Assembly: GCF_900215375.1 (NCBI RefSeq)
Contig: NZ_OBEF01000002.1
Location: forward strand, 367,296-431,295
DNA from: Enterobacter sp. CC120223-11
Lineage (GTDB): Bacteria > Pseudomonadota > Gammaproteobacteria > Enterobacterales > Enterobacteriaceae
Direction of reading: 5' to 3'
Length of the DNA stretch: 64,000 nt
Shown: in pieces, positions 1 through 8,522 of the stretch
Layout of the letters: every line of letters begins with the position of its first letter
How positions within the stretch are numbered: position 1 is the first letter of the stretch
Program-made: the position numbers and the translations under genes
The notes under the pieces: generated by a model
Seen by the model: only the letters and a program-made list of their open reading frames with translations
Database searches by the model: none
Told to the model about the DNA's origin: nothing

Positions 1-373
1 CGAAAATCAGCCACACGGTGGAGTTGCCGAAGCCGCTCACTGCCCATTTAAAGGAGGCGGTTGCCAGTTTGAATTTTGGCTCCAGCATTTGCTCCGGGCT
101 GAACAGCAGCCACTGGCTGCACAGGGCGATGACCACCACGCCGGTCAGACCGATGACGGCACCTGGCAGCGGTTCGAAGATAAGGCCGACGATCACGCCG
201 ACGAAGATAGCGAAGTAGTGCCATGCGTACGGTGGCAGGCCTTCCGGCACCGGTATAAACAGCAGCAGCACCGCGACGATAATCGGCAGCGCCATCATCA
301 CCAGGCGGTTTTTATTACCGGCTTTTGCACTTGCCGGAGCGGCAGGTGCGGGGGTTGCAGTTTTGTCTTTCAT
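1..373 (-). CDS. DASS-family anion/C4-dicarboxylate transporter (N-terminal part)
   Basis: This is a partial gene that runs off the left edge of the window; about 124 N-terminal residues are visible, starting MKDKTATPAP. A short Ala/Pro-rich cytoplasmic tail is followed by hydrophobic segments at about residues 27-42 and 52-90 and by a motif ending in GFGNSTVWLIF. This matches the start of divalent anion:Na+ symporters (CitT, TtdT, 2-oxoglutarate/malate translocator). It would import dicarboxylates or citrate across the inner membrane. It is divergent from the NADH:fumarate reductase gene and shares a 638-bp regulatory region with it, which supports a role in fumarate, malate or tartrate uptake. 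The exact substrate cannot be judged from the fragment. Confidence 0.8.
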   Translation of the reverse strand, partial: MKDKTATPAPAAPASAKAGNKNRLVMMALPIIVAVLLLFIPVPEGLPPYAWHYFAIFVGVIVGLIFEPLPGAVIGLTGVVVIALCSQWLLFSPEQMLEPKFKLATASFKWAVSGFGNSTVWLIF

Positions 374-569
374 AGTGAGACTCGACAAGTAGTTAAGAAT
401 TCGGTTTGCCGTTCTGAATGACGCGATCGCTTTTTTTAGTTTCTAAAGTTTCTTTAATTATATATGGCGATCTTGATGCTATTCAGATATAGCGATTTAA
501 CGCATCTTGATGAGCGCTAAATTAAATAAGTTGGTTATTTATATATTGCGCTTTCAGTAGCTGTTGCAA

Positions 570-583
570 TTGATCGAGATCAA
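570..583. promoter_or_regulatory. FNR box
   Basis: The sequence TTGATcgagATCAA matches the FNR consensus TTGAT-N4-ATCAA exactly. It lies about 200 bp upstream of the DASS transporter start and 430 bp upstream of the reductase start. Oxygen control by FNR fits a fumarate-respiration cassette. Confidence 0.75.
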
Positions 584-616
584 GAAATGGCAGTAAGTAA
601 TGTTATTTTTAAAAAA

Positions 617-652
617 TAAAATACCCCTGATATGGTAGGGGGTTATTTTCTT
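617..652. terminator. Terminator-like hairpin inside the divergent region
   Basis: AAAATAcCCCT and AGGGGgTTATTTT form a stem with a single bulge around an 8-nt loop, followed by a T-rich tail. No gene ends here, so the hairpin may terminate an unseen small transcript or act in a leader RNA. That role is inference. Confidence 0.4.
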
Positions 653-1011
653 AAAGTGGCATTGAATGTTAAATTTTGAATGGTGAATATCCTGGCTTTG
701 GACGTTCGATTTTTGTGTAAGTTATTGTTTTGTTGTTGTTATTGCTATCAATACCATCGATTGTCATGGTTAACAAAGGTAAATGGGGTGTTATCATTTT
801 TGCGCTTTGTGTGAACGTAATATTTTAAAATGCTAATACCCTGGTGGTACGCGTGTTATATCAGGTATTAAATAGTTTTATAACTAACGTAATAACTTTC
901 GTAATTAAAGAAAGCGTATATTAATAACCATGAAATCGGACCACTCAATAAAACAAAAAAGTGTCCGTCACCGAATTCTTAAATTTCAATTTTAAATTCC
1001 GGAGTTCCATT

Positions 1012-3786
1012 ATGACCAGTAATGAACGCATTCTGAGCCCCTTCACTCTGCCAAACGGTACTGAGCTGAAAAACCGTTTATTAATGGCACCGATGACCAC
1101 CTGCACAGGTTATTTCGACGGTACCGTGACCAGCGAGCTGGTGGAGTACTACCGCGTGCGTGCGGGCAGCATCGGCACCATCATCGTTGAGTGCTGCTTC
1201 GTTGACGACCTCGGCCTCGCTTTCCCGGGCGCCATCGGCATCGACAACGACGAGAAGGTCGCAGGCCTCGCCAAAATTGCCGCAGCGATTAAGGCAGAAG
1301 GTTCAAAAGCCATTCTGCAGATTTACCACGGCGGTCGCATGGTCGACCCGAAACTGATCGGCGGTCGTACTCCGGTTGGCCCAAGTGCCGTAGCCGCTCC
1401 ACGCGACGGTGCTGCAACGCCCGTTGCGCTGACCACTGAAGAAGTGGCTGGCATGGTGGTGAAATTCGGTGAAGGCGTTCGTCGCGCGATTCAGGCCGGT
1501 TTCGACGGCGTGGAAATCCACGGCGCCAACACTTACCTCATTCAGCAGTTCTTCTCCCCGAACTCCAACCAGCGTACCGACGAGTGGGGCGGCAGCCGCG
1601 ACAACCGCGCGAAATTCCCGCTGGCGGTGCTCGACATCACCCACAAAATGGTGCGCCAGTACGCCGACGACAGCTTTATCGTCGGCTACCGCTTCTCGCC
1701 GGAAGAGATGGAAGTCCCGGGCATCCGCTTTGACGACACGATGTTCCTGCTGGAAAAACTGGCGGCGCGCGGCCTCGACTATCTGCACTTCTCGCTCGGC
1801 GCAAGCCTGCGTCCGTCCATCGTTGAGACTCAGGACCCGACCCCGCTGATTGAAAAATTCTGTGCGCAGCGCTCTGAAGCGTTGGCACAAGTCCCGGTGA
1901 TGGGCGTCGGTGGCGTGGTGAACGCGAAAGAGGCTGAAGAAGGGATCGATCACGGCTACGACCTGATCGCCGTAGGCCGTGCAACCATCGCTTATCCGGA
2001 CTGGGCGGAGCGCATCGCCAATGGCGAAGAGCTGGAGCTGTTCATCGACAGCACTCAGCGTGAAGCGCTGAACATCCCTGAGCCGCTGTGGCGCTTCTCG
2101 CTGGTGGAAGCGATGATCCGCGACATGAGCATGGGTGAAGCCAAATTCAAAGCGGGCGTGTTCGTGGAGAACGTGCAGGACGATGCGAACGAGCTGGTGA
2201 TCAATGTCAGCCTCGAAACTGACCGCATCGCCGACATCGAACTGGTGTCCGGCCCGTCGCAGGTGGAATTCGTCACCAGTTTCGAAGAGATTAAATCTCG
2301 TATTCTGGACGCCAACACCCCGCACGTCGACGCCATCTCCGGCGCAACCAGCCAGAGTGAAGCGGTGAAAAAAGCTGTATCCAAAGCGATGGTGAAATCC
2401 ACCAAAGCACGCGTGGCGGAAGAGGGCGGCGATGAGCTGGCGCCGAAAAACTACGACGTGGTTGTGGTCGGCAGCGGCGGTGCTGGCCTGGCGGCGGCCA
2501 TTCAGGCCCACGACGAAGGCGCGAGCGTGCTGATCGTTGAGAAAATGCCAACCATCGGCGGCAACACCATCAAGGCTTCTGCGGGTATGAATGCCGCGGA
2601 AACCCGTTTCCAGCGCGTGAAAGGCATCCAGGACAGCAAAGAGCTGTTCTACGCCGAAACCCTGAAGGGCGGCGGTAACAAAAACAATCCGGAGCTGCTG
2701 CATCGCTTCGTGGAAAACGCACCGGAAGCCATCGAATGGCTGGCCCGTCGTGGCATCATGCTGAACGACATTACCACCACCGGTGGCATGAGCATCGACC
2801 GTACTCACCGTCCACGTGACGGGTCGGCGGTCGGCGGCTACCTGATCAGCGGCCTGGTGCGCAACGTCACCAAACGCGGTATCGACGTAATGCTCGACAC
2901 CTCCGTGGACGACATCCTGTTCACCGACGGGGAAGTGAGCGGCGTGCGCCTGCTGACCGAAGAGAAAGAAACCGTGCTGGTGCAGGCGAAGAGCGTCGTC
3001 GTGGCAACCGGCGGCTTCAGCGCCAACAGCGCGATGGTGGTGAAATACCGTCCTGACCTCGAAGGCTTCGTGACCACCAACCACAAAGGCGCGACCGGCG
3101 GCGGTATCGCACTGCTGGAACGCATCGGTGCAGGCACCGTGGACATGGGCGAAATTCAGATTCACCCGACCGTTGAGCAGAAAACCTCTTACCTGATTTC
3201 CGAATCTATCCGCGGCGGTGGGGCGATTCTGGTGAGTCAGCAGGGCGAGCGTTTCTACAATGAAATGTCGACCCGCGATAAAGTCTCTGCGGCGATTATT
3301 GCCCTGCCGGAGCACTTCGCTTACATCGTCTTCGACGAGCACGTAAGAGCGAAAAACAAAGCGGCAGATGAGTACATCGCGAAAGGCCTGGTGGTCAGCG
3401 CCAGTTCACCGCGCGAGCTGGCGGCGAAATTAGGCATGGACGAGCACACTTTCCTGGCAACGCTGGAACGCTACAACGGCTTCGTGGAAAAACAGCACGA
3501 CGATGACTTTGGCCGCACCACCGCGTTACGTGCGCCAATCAACGAAGGCCCGTTCCACGCAATCCAGATTGCGCCAGGCGTACACCACACCATGGGCGGC
3601 GTGACCATCAACACTAACACCGAAGTGCTGAACGCTGAGCATCAGGTTATCCCTGGCGCGTATGCGGCGGGTGAAGTGGTGGGTGGTATCCACGGCGGCA
3701 ACCGCATCGGCGGTAACGCAGTGGCGGATATCATTATCTTTGGTACACTCGCCGGTCATCAGGCTGCGGTGAGAGCACAGCGGTAA
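1012..3786 (+). CDS. Soluble three-domain NADH:fumarate reductase (OYE + FMN_bind + FAD_binding_2)
   Basis: The 924-aa protein has no signal peptide and should be cytoplasmic. Residues 1-350 form an Old-Yellow-Enzyme/NADH:flavin oxidoreductase domain with HGAN and NQRTDEWGGS signatures. An FMN_bind domain follows, with the flavinylation motif D440-AISGA-T446-S; Thr446 would carry covalent FMN. From about residue 480 there is a flavocytochrome-c/fumarate-reductase domain with a Rossmann motif VVGSGGAG. It keeps the catalytic set TRD (R755), HHTMGG (H858/H859) and GGNRIGG (R898). The same architecture is known from Klebsiella soluble NADH:fumarate reductase. ATG 1012 is preferred over an in-frame GTG at 961 because GGAG lies 7 bp upstream. 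ApbE follows. NADH as donor and fumarate as acceptor are inferred from the domains. Confidence 0.88.
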   Translation: MTSNERILSPFTLPNGTELKNRLLMAPMTTCTGYFDGTVTSELVEYYRVRAGSIGTIIVECCFVDDLGLAFPGAIGIDNDEKVAGLAKIAAAIKAEGSKAILQIYHGGRMVDPKLIGGRTPVGPSAVAAPRDGAATPVALTTEEVAGMVVKFGEGVRRAIQAGFDGVEIHGANTYLIQQFFSPNSNQRTDEWGGSRDNRAKFPLAVLDITHKMVRQYADDSFIVGYRFSPEEMEVPGIRFDDTMFLLEKLAARGLDYLHFSLGASLRPSIVETQDPTPLIEKFCAQRSEALAQVPVMGVGGVVNAKEAEEGIDHGYDLIAVGRATIAYPDWAERIANGEELELFIDSTQREALNIPEPLWRFSLVEAMIRDMSMGEAKFKAGVFVENVQDDANELVINVSLETDRIADIELVSGPSQVEFVTSFEEIKSRILDANTPHVDAISGATSQSEAVKKAVSKAMVKSTKARVAEEGGDELAPKNYDVVVVGSGGAGLAAAIQAHDEGASVLIVEKMPTIGGNTIKASAGMNAAETRFQRVKGIQDSKELFYAETLKGGGNKNNPELLHRFVENAPEAIEWLARRGIMLNDITTTGGMSIDRTHRPRDGSAVGGYLISGLVRNVTKRGIDVMLDTSVDDILFTDGEVSGVRLLTEEKETVLVQAKSVVVATGGFSANSAMVVKYRPDLEGFVTTNHKGATGGGIALLERIGAGTVDMGEIQIHPTVEQKTSYLISESIRGGGAILVSQQGERFYNEMSTRDKVSAAIIALPEHFAYIVFDEHVRAKNKAADEYIAKGLVVSASSPRELAAKLGMDEHTFLATLERYNGFVEKQHDDDFGRTTALRAPINEGPFHAIQIAPGVHHTMGGVTINTNTEVLNAEHQVIPGAYAAGEVVGGIHGGNRIGGNAVADIIIFGTLAGHQAAVRAQR

Positions 3787-3798
3787 GTTCTCCGCTCG

Positions 3799-3933
3799 CC
3801 CTCTCCCTAACCCTCTCCCAAAGGGAGAGGGGATCAGATCAGAGCACGTTTCTCCCTCTCCCAAAGTGAGAAGGAATTGCCCGGAGCTGTTTGCTTCTCT
3901 CCCTCTCCCTTTGGGAGAGGGCCGGGGAGAGGG
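3799..3933. repeat. CCCTCTCCC/GGGAGAGGG palindromic repeat cluster (copy 1)
   Basis: The head (3799-3832) reads CCCTCTCCCTAACCCTCTCC and then its inverse. A degenerate middle unit follows at about 3848-3875, and the tail (about 3896-3933) ends in GGGAGAGGGCCGGGGAGAGG. The same head-to-tail layout recurs at 54443-54608, and a single tail unit sits at 29330-29366. It behaves like a REP/BIME-type intergenic element. Here it separates frd from apbE. Confidence 0.85.
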
Positions 3934-3977
3934 TAAACGCCACAAAAAGAGCCACCACCATGATGAGGGCAACCGCC

Positions 3978-4943
3978 ATGCCAACGGACGATTCAGTTTA
4001 CAGCTATTCCGCCGTTCTGATGGGCTCGCCCATCCTGCTGAAGCTCTTCTCCCACAACGAGCCGCTGGCTTCCCGCGTATTTTCTCTTATCAAACAGTAT
4101 GAAGATTTGCTGACCGTGAACCGCGCGCAGTCGCAGGTGATGGACATCAATCACGCCGCCGGAGAACATTCTGTCCCCGTCAGCCGTCCTGTATATCAGC
4201 TGATTAAATGCGCCAAAGCCTCGAGCATGCTGCCCGGCAGCGCGTTCAACCTGGCGATTGGTCCGCTGGTCAAACGCTGGCGTATTGGCTTCAAAGGCGA
4301 CAGCGTGCCGCCTGCCGATGAGATAGCGGCGCTGCTTGAGGTGACGAAAGCAGAGGATGTGCTGCTTGACGATACGGCGCTCAGCGTCTTCTTAACCCGC
4401 AAAGGAATGGAAATCGATCTCGGGGCGATTGCCAAAGGCTACATCGCTGACCGCGTACGCGACCTGCTGCAAAAAGAGGGTGTGACCGAGGGGCTTATCA
4501 ATCTCGGCGGCAACGTTCAGACGCTCGGCACGCCGCAGGGCTACTGGAGCATCGGGCTAAAAAAACCTTTCTCAGATGCCGATGCGCTGGTGGGCGCCAT
4601 GGAAGTCGCCAACAAATCTGTCGTCACTTCCGGCACCTACGAGCGCTATTTCGAAAAGAACGGCCAGCGCTATCACCACATTCTCGACCCGAAAACCGGT
4701 TATCCGCTGGATAACGAACTCGACAGCGTGACCATTATCTCCACCGATTCACTCGACGGCGACATCTGGACCACGCTGCTTTATGGCGCGGGCGTAGAGC
4801 ACGGCTGTCGGATGCTGAAAGGGCGCGACGATATCGAAGCGATTTTCGTCACCAAAGCGCGGGAAGTGGTGCTCTCCTCCCGCCGTCAGTTTCGCTTCAC
4901 GCTGCTCGACGACAGCTACCGCCTTATTGACTGTACTGCTTGA
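3978..4943 (+). CDS. apbE: ApbE-family FAD:protein FMN transferase, cytoplasmic form
   Basis: The predicted 321-aa protein would move FMN from FAD onto a threonine in a target motif, most likely T446 of the adjacent reductase. ApbE signatures are visible: a MGSP start of the core, GAIAKGYIAD, INLGGNVQ, SGTYERYF, HHILDPKTGYP and DGDIWTT. There is no signal peptide or lipobox, unlike periplasmic ApbE, so it should act in the cytosol where the reductase folds. The start is uncertain: ATG 3978 has GAGGG 8 bp upstream, while ATGs at 3960 and 3963 are in frame with a weaker site. Its 3' end overlaps the convergent dcuR by 20 bp. Confidence 0.88.
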   Translation: MPTDDSVYSYSAVLMGSPILLKLFSHNEPLASRVFSLIKQYEDLLTVNRAQSQVMDINHAAGEHSVPVSRPVYQLIKCAKASSMLPGSAFNLAIGPLVKRWRIGFKGDSVPPADEIAALLEVTKAEDVLLDDTALSVFLTRKGMEIDLGAIAKGYIADRVRDLLQKEGVTEGLINLGGNVQTLGTPQGYWSIGLKKPFSDADALVGAMEVANKSVVTSGTYERYFEKNGQRYHHILDPKTGYPLDNELDSVTIISTDSLDGDIWTTLLYGAGVEHGCRMLKGRDDIEAIFVTKAREVVLSSRRQFRFTLLDDSYRLIDCTA

Positions 4944-5643
4944 GCAGGCCGTACTGTTCGGCTATCAGCCGATAGCGGTAGACCGGGCGGCCCGTTGCGC
5001 CGTAGTGAATGCTGGTGAACAGAATATTGATTTGCGCCAGCCAGATCAGATATTTACGGCAGGATACCCGCGAAATATTCACCGCGTTTGCCAGGTCGTC
5101 GGTCGAAAACTCCGTGCCCGGATGGGCATCAATCCACTGACAAATTGTGCGCAAAGTCTGCGGCGTTAAGCCTTTCGGCAGCTTTTTGCTGTCCGCCACT
5201 TCCGGCGTGCCGCCGTGTAACAGCTGGTCGACATCGGCCTGTTCATAATACGCATGCGATCCCATCAGATTTTTCTTTTCACGCCAGGCGGTGAGTGCTT
5301 CCTCAAAACGTGGGAACTGGAACGGTTTGATCAGGTAATCGACCACGCCGTAGTGAATCGAGGTCTGAATCGTTGCGGCATCGGCAGCCGATGAGATCAT
5401 GATGACGTCAATCGCCCGCCCGGAGGCGCGGATCACCGGCAGCAGATCCAGCCCATTATCCTGTTGCATATAGACGTCCAGCAGGATCAGGTCGATCGCC
5501 AGAGCGGGATCGTTGAGCATCAGCGTGGCCTGCGCCAGCGTGGAAGCGGTGCCGCAGCAATGAAAACCGGGCACCCGGGCGACGTACATCCGGTTCAGCT
5601 CGGTGACCATCGCGTCGTCATCAACAATTAATACATTTATCAC
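4924..5643 (-). CDS. dcuR: C4-dicarboxylate response regulator DcuR
   Basis: This 239-aa CitB-type response regulator closely resembles E. coli DcuR throughout, from MINVLIVDDDAMV to the end LLKQYSQ. The receiver domain has the acidic pocket D8-D10, phospho-acceptor D56 in LILLDVYM, switch residues ISSAAD and K106 in YLIKPF. The C-terminal DNA-binding domain includes STDDLANAVNISRVSCRKYL. It overlaps dcuS by 4 bp (ATGA type), so translation is coupled. It is expected to activate fumarate respiration genes, probably including the flanking reductase and transporter. That local target is inferred from position. Confidence 0.92.
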   Translation of the reverse strand: MINVLIVDDDAMVTELNRMYVARVPGFHCCGTASTLAQATLMLNDPALAIDLILLDVYMQQDNGLDLLPVIRASGRAIDVIMISSAADAATIQTSIHYGVVDYLIKPFQFPRFEEALTAWREKKNLMGSHAYYEQADVDQLLHGGTPEVADSKKLPKGLTPQTLRTICQWIDAHPGTEFSTDDLANAVNISRVSCRKYLIWLAQINILFTSIHYGATGRPVYRYRLIAEQYGLLKQYSQ

Positions 5644-7259
5644 GCACTCTTCCTTTCACTGTCCCACGGGAGACTGACAAAAAATTGGGTAAACACGCCG
5701 GGCTCGGATTCTACCGTAATCGTCCCGCCCAGTTCATCTAACTGCTGGCTGGCAAGGAACAGGCCGACGCCGCGGTTTTCGCCTTTCGTGGAGAAGCCCT
5801 TAGCGAAAATGGCGTCCAGATGCGCCTCGGGAATACCGGGGCCGTCGTCGCTCACTTCAACGGTCAGCCAGCCCTGCTGGCAGTGCATCAGCAGGCTGAC
5901 TTCGCCTTCTTCCTGCTGGCTCATAGCGTCCAGCGCGTTCTCGATCAGGTTGCCGAGCACCGTCACCAGTACCGTCACCTGTTTTTCATTCGGGTTGTCG
6001 GGCACCAGACTTTCATCGGCAAGCTGGAGGCTAAAACCGCGCTCCTTCGCACGGTTGATTTTGCCGAGCAGGAAGCCTGCCACCACCGGCGATTTCACCC
6101 GATGCTGAATGGCACCGATATCCGTCTGGTAAGTCTGCGCGGTGAGCAGCACGTACTCTTCAAGCTTATCGTAACTTTTCATGCTCAGCAGGCCGAGAAT
6201 GACGTGCAGCTTGTTCATAAACTCGTGCGAGGTGGTGCGCAGGGCATCGACATAGTTGACCATGCCGTCAAGTCGCTGCATCAGCTGGCTGACTTCGGTT
6301 TTGTCGCGGAAGGTGCTGATGGCACCAATCACCCGGCCCTGACTGCGCACCGGCACGGTGTTGCTGAGCAGCAGACGGCCGTTGCAGCCAAGCTCCCGAT
6401 CCTGAATCGCTTCGCCGCTGGCGACCACTTCTGTCAGGTTGTTCAGCAGCTGCGCCTGGCCCGGTTCGCCCTGGGCGATGCTCGATGAGGAGAGCAAAAT
6501 CTGACGCGCGGCGTGGTTTATCACCGTGACTCGCCCTTGCGCATCCACCGCCATGACGCCTTCTTTCAGCGACTGCAGCATCGCCTGGCGCTGCTGGAAG
6601 AGGCTGGAAAGCTCCGATGGCTCGAGGCCCAGCAGTTCACGCTTGAGCACCCACACCAGGCCATAAATACCGACGCCCGCGATGATGACGCTGAACAATG
6701 CGCTCCAGATGACGCTCCAGCGGCTGCGGCTGATTTGCTCATCGACTTTGCTGAGCGAAATACCAATCACCACCACGCCAATTTGCTGATGGTGGTCGTC
6801 ATAAACGGGGGTAAAGACGCGCAGCGCCTCGGCCAGCACGCCGTGATTGATGGAGACGTTTTCACGGCCTTCGAGCGCCGGACGTAAATCCTCGCCGATA
6901 AACGGCTGGCCGATGACGGCTTTGTCGGGGTGTGAGTAGCGAATACCGCGTATATCGGTCACCACGACGAACAGCAGGTCGTTGCGCTCTTTCACTGCCT
7001 GAGCCAGCGGGATGATGCTGTTGTTCTGCGGCGACTGAAGCAGCCCGCGTTTAACTTCCGGTGAATCGGCAAGCGTCCTCGCCACCGCCAGGGCCGTCTC
7101 CTTCACGCCGTCGCGCGTGGCGTTGCCAATCTGCCCGAGCCACAAAGCGCAGGTGAGGAGCAGCACCGCACCAACGACGCTGCAAACCATCAGGGTGACC
7201 AGGGTGCTGAGTTTCATTCGCCGCTTTGGCGCGGCGGCGGGCAAGGGGGATTCGCTCAT
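5640..7259 (-). CDS. dcuS: C4-dicarboxylate sensor histidine kinase DcuS
   Basis: The 539-aa membrane sensor aligns end to end with E. coli DcuS. It has TM1 at about 20-42, a periplasmic PAS domain, TM2 at about 183-203, a cytoplasmic PAS domain and a kinase core. The ligand-binding residues fall at the same numbers as in E. coli: R107 and H110 in IRYSHPD, and R147 and F149 in ALRVFTP. The phospho-acceptor is H345 in TSHEFMNKLH, with N-box NLIENALDAM and G-box DDGPGIP. It senses fumarate, malate or succinate outside the inner membrane and signals to DcuR. Here dcuSR sits beside a soluble fumarate reductase rather than beside dcuB-fumB. Confidence 0.93.
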   Translation of the reverse strand: MSESPLPAAAPKRRMKLSTLVTLMVCSVVGAVLLLTCALWLGQIGNATRDGVKETALAVARTLADSPEVKRGLLQSPQNNSIIPLAQAVKERNDLLFVVVTDIRGIRYSHPDKAVIGQPFIGEDLRPALEGRENVSINHGVLAEALRVFTPVYDDHHQQIGVVVIGISLSKVDEQISRSRWSVIWSALFSVIIAGVGIYGLVWVLKRELLGLEPSELSSLFQQRQAMLQSLKEGVMAVDAQGRVTVINHAARQILLSSSSIAQGEPGQAQLLNNLTEVVASGEAIQDRELGCNGRLLLSNTVPVRSQGRVIGAISTFRDKTEVSQLMQRLDGMVNYVDALRTTSHEFMNKLHVILGLLSMKSYDKLEEYVLLTAQTYQTDIGAIQHRVKSPVVAGFLLGKINRAKERGFSLQLADESLVPDNPNEKQVTVLVTVLGNLIENALDAMSQQEEGEVSLLMHCQQGWLTVEVSDDGPGIPEAHLDAIFAKGFSTKGENRGVGLFLASQQLDELGGTITVESEPGVFTQFFVSLPWDSERKSA

Positions 7260-7429
7260 CTCTGTCTCGCGGCTAACCTCAAAGGGGTAATTATCGCCGC
7301 CGCAGCCCCTTTTTTAAAGCCGCGTAAAGAAAAGGAAATTTGCGTCCGGGGGCGTTAAGCGTGACGGCACTCGCAGTCGGTTATCAGAATATCCTTATAG
7401 TAGGTAAGGACGCTAACCAAGGAGGTTGT

Positions 7430-8347
7430 ATGAGCATTAAGCCAATGAGTAACGTGATGGAACGTCGCAACGCCGCGACCACCGGGATCGACAAGCTCTC
7501 GACCCACGACATGCTGGCGATGATCAACAAGGAAGATAAACAGGTCACCGATGCCATTGCCGCCACTCTGCCGGACATCACCCGTCTGGTGGATAACGCG
7601 ACGGCGACCCTCAGCCGCGGAGGACGCGTAGTGCTGGCAGGCGCAGGAGCCTCTGGCCGGGCGGCGGTACTGGCCGCCGGTGAGTTCGCGCCGGACAACA
7701 AACATTCGCTGCTGGCGCTGATGGCGGGGGGCATGGCGTCAATGACGCAGACCTCAGAAGCTGCCGCAGCCAATTACGATCGCGGCGTCAAAGATCTCGA
7801 GGCCATAGCCTTTAGCAACAACGATATGCTGATTGGTCTTAGCGTCAGCGGCAAAACGCCGTGGGTCTGGGGCGCGATGCGCCACGCCTGGTCCCTCGGT
7901 GCCCGAGTCGCGATTGTCACCCAGGATGCCAGCAGCGAAGCCGCACAGCTGGCGGATATCACTATTGTGCCACCCACCGGGCCGGAAGTGGTGGCCGGGT
8001 TTAATAACCCGAAAGCGCACCTGGCACAGAAACAGATCCTCACTATGCTCACCACCGGCATCGCTATCCGTAGTGGACGCGTCTACAGCAATCTGCGCGT
8101 GGACGTGCAAGGCAGCAACACCCGCTGGCAAGAGCGGCAAATCGCTATCGTGATGGAAGTGACCGGCTGCCCGCGTGCACAGGCGAAAGTGGCGCTGGTA
8201 AACGGCAATAACCACTGCCGTACCGCGATCCTGAGCATCATGACCGGGATGGACGCCTGGCGCTCAAGAGAATTGCTGAGCGATAACAACGATAACCTGC
8301 GTGTGGCGTTGATGGAGGCGCAGGAGAAGCATTTGCATAACGCATAA
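7430..8347 (+). CDS. MurQ-like SIS-domain protein (divergent N-acetylmuramate 6-phosphate etherase)
   Basis: The 305-aa protein aligns along its whole length with E. coli MurQ, which cleaves the lactyl ether of MurNAc-6-phosphate. It shares the IDKLST and INKEDK motifs, the GAGASGR phosphosugar loop and the C-terminal helical part. The first catalytic glutamate is present (E85, equivalent to MurQ E83). The position of MurQ E114 is alanine (A113, in SEAAAAN), by an ungapped alignment from the AGG motif. No murP or murR lies nearby. The etherase reaction is therefore uncertain, and it may act on another sugar phosphate. ATG 7430 has an ideal GGAGG at 7421-7425. Confidence 0.72.
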   Translation: MSIKPMSNVMERRNAATTGIDKLSTHDMLAMINKEDKQVTDAIAATLPDITRLVDNATATLSRGGRVVLAGAGASGRAAVLAAGEFAPDNKHSLLALMAGGMASMTQTSEAAAANYDRGVKDLEAIAFSNNDMLIGLSVSGKTPWVWGAMRHAWSLGARVAIVTQDASSEAAQLADITIVPPTGPEVVAGFNNPKAHLAQKQILTMLTTGIAIRSGRVYSNLRVDVQGSNTRWQERQIAIVMEVTGCPRAQAKVALVNGNNHCRTAILSIMTGMDAWRSRELLSDNNDNLRVALMEAQEKHLHNA

Positions 8348-8366
8348 CCTCTCGCCCGCTTTCCAG

Positions 8367-8395
8367 GCCCGGTAAGGCGCAAGCCGCCTCCGGGC
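8367..8395. repeat. REP-like hairpin
   Basis: GCCCGGTAAGGCGCAAGCCG followed by CCTCCGGGC folds into an imperfect hairpin typical of enterobacterial REP units. It lies just after the MurQ-like gene and has no T-run. Confidence 0.6.
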
Positions 8396-8450
8396 AATCA
8401 CTGCCTCCGGAAAAGGCGCTTAAAGCCGTAAACACACCGTCCGATCCAAA

Positions 8451-8474
8451 TAAAAAAACCGCCGAAAGCGGCGG
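8451..8474 (-). terminator. Rho-independent terminator of the alkyl sulfatase gene
   Basis: On the minus strand CCGCCG-CTTT-CGGCGG is followed by TTTTTTTA. It lies 49 bp beyond the stop of the sulfatase gene. Confidence 0.85.
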
Positions 8475-8522
8475 GCTACTTAACATGGTAGACCCTGCGG
8501 CGTTAACCGCAGGGGCAGGGCA

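Larger units (their letters stand above)
374..1011. promoter_or_regulatory. Long AT-rich divergent regulatory region
   Basis: These 638 bp contain no convincing gene. They separate the DASS transporter start (373, minus) from the fumarate reductase start (1012, plus) and are much more AT-rich than the flanking genes. They hold a perfect FNR-type palindrome at 570-583 and a terminator-like hairpin at 617-652. DcuR, the response regulator encoded nearby, would be expected to bind here too, but I cannot assign its site by eye. Confidence 0.7.

Noticed and set aside
1303..3342. A 679-codon open frame on the minus strand inside the fumarate reductase gene
   Set aside because: It is antisense to a gene with complete domain signatures, has a His/Arg/Val-rich composition typical of shadow frames in GC-rich DNA, and shows no recognisable domain.
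3799..3933. Possible CRISPR array or ERIC element
   Set aside because: The units are palindromic and of unequal spacing, with no unique spacers, and they do not contain the ERIC core; a REP-like element fits better.
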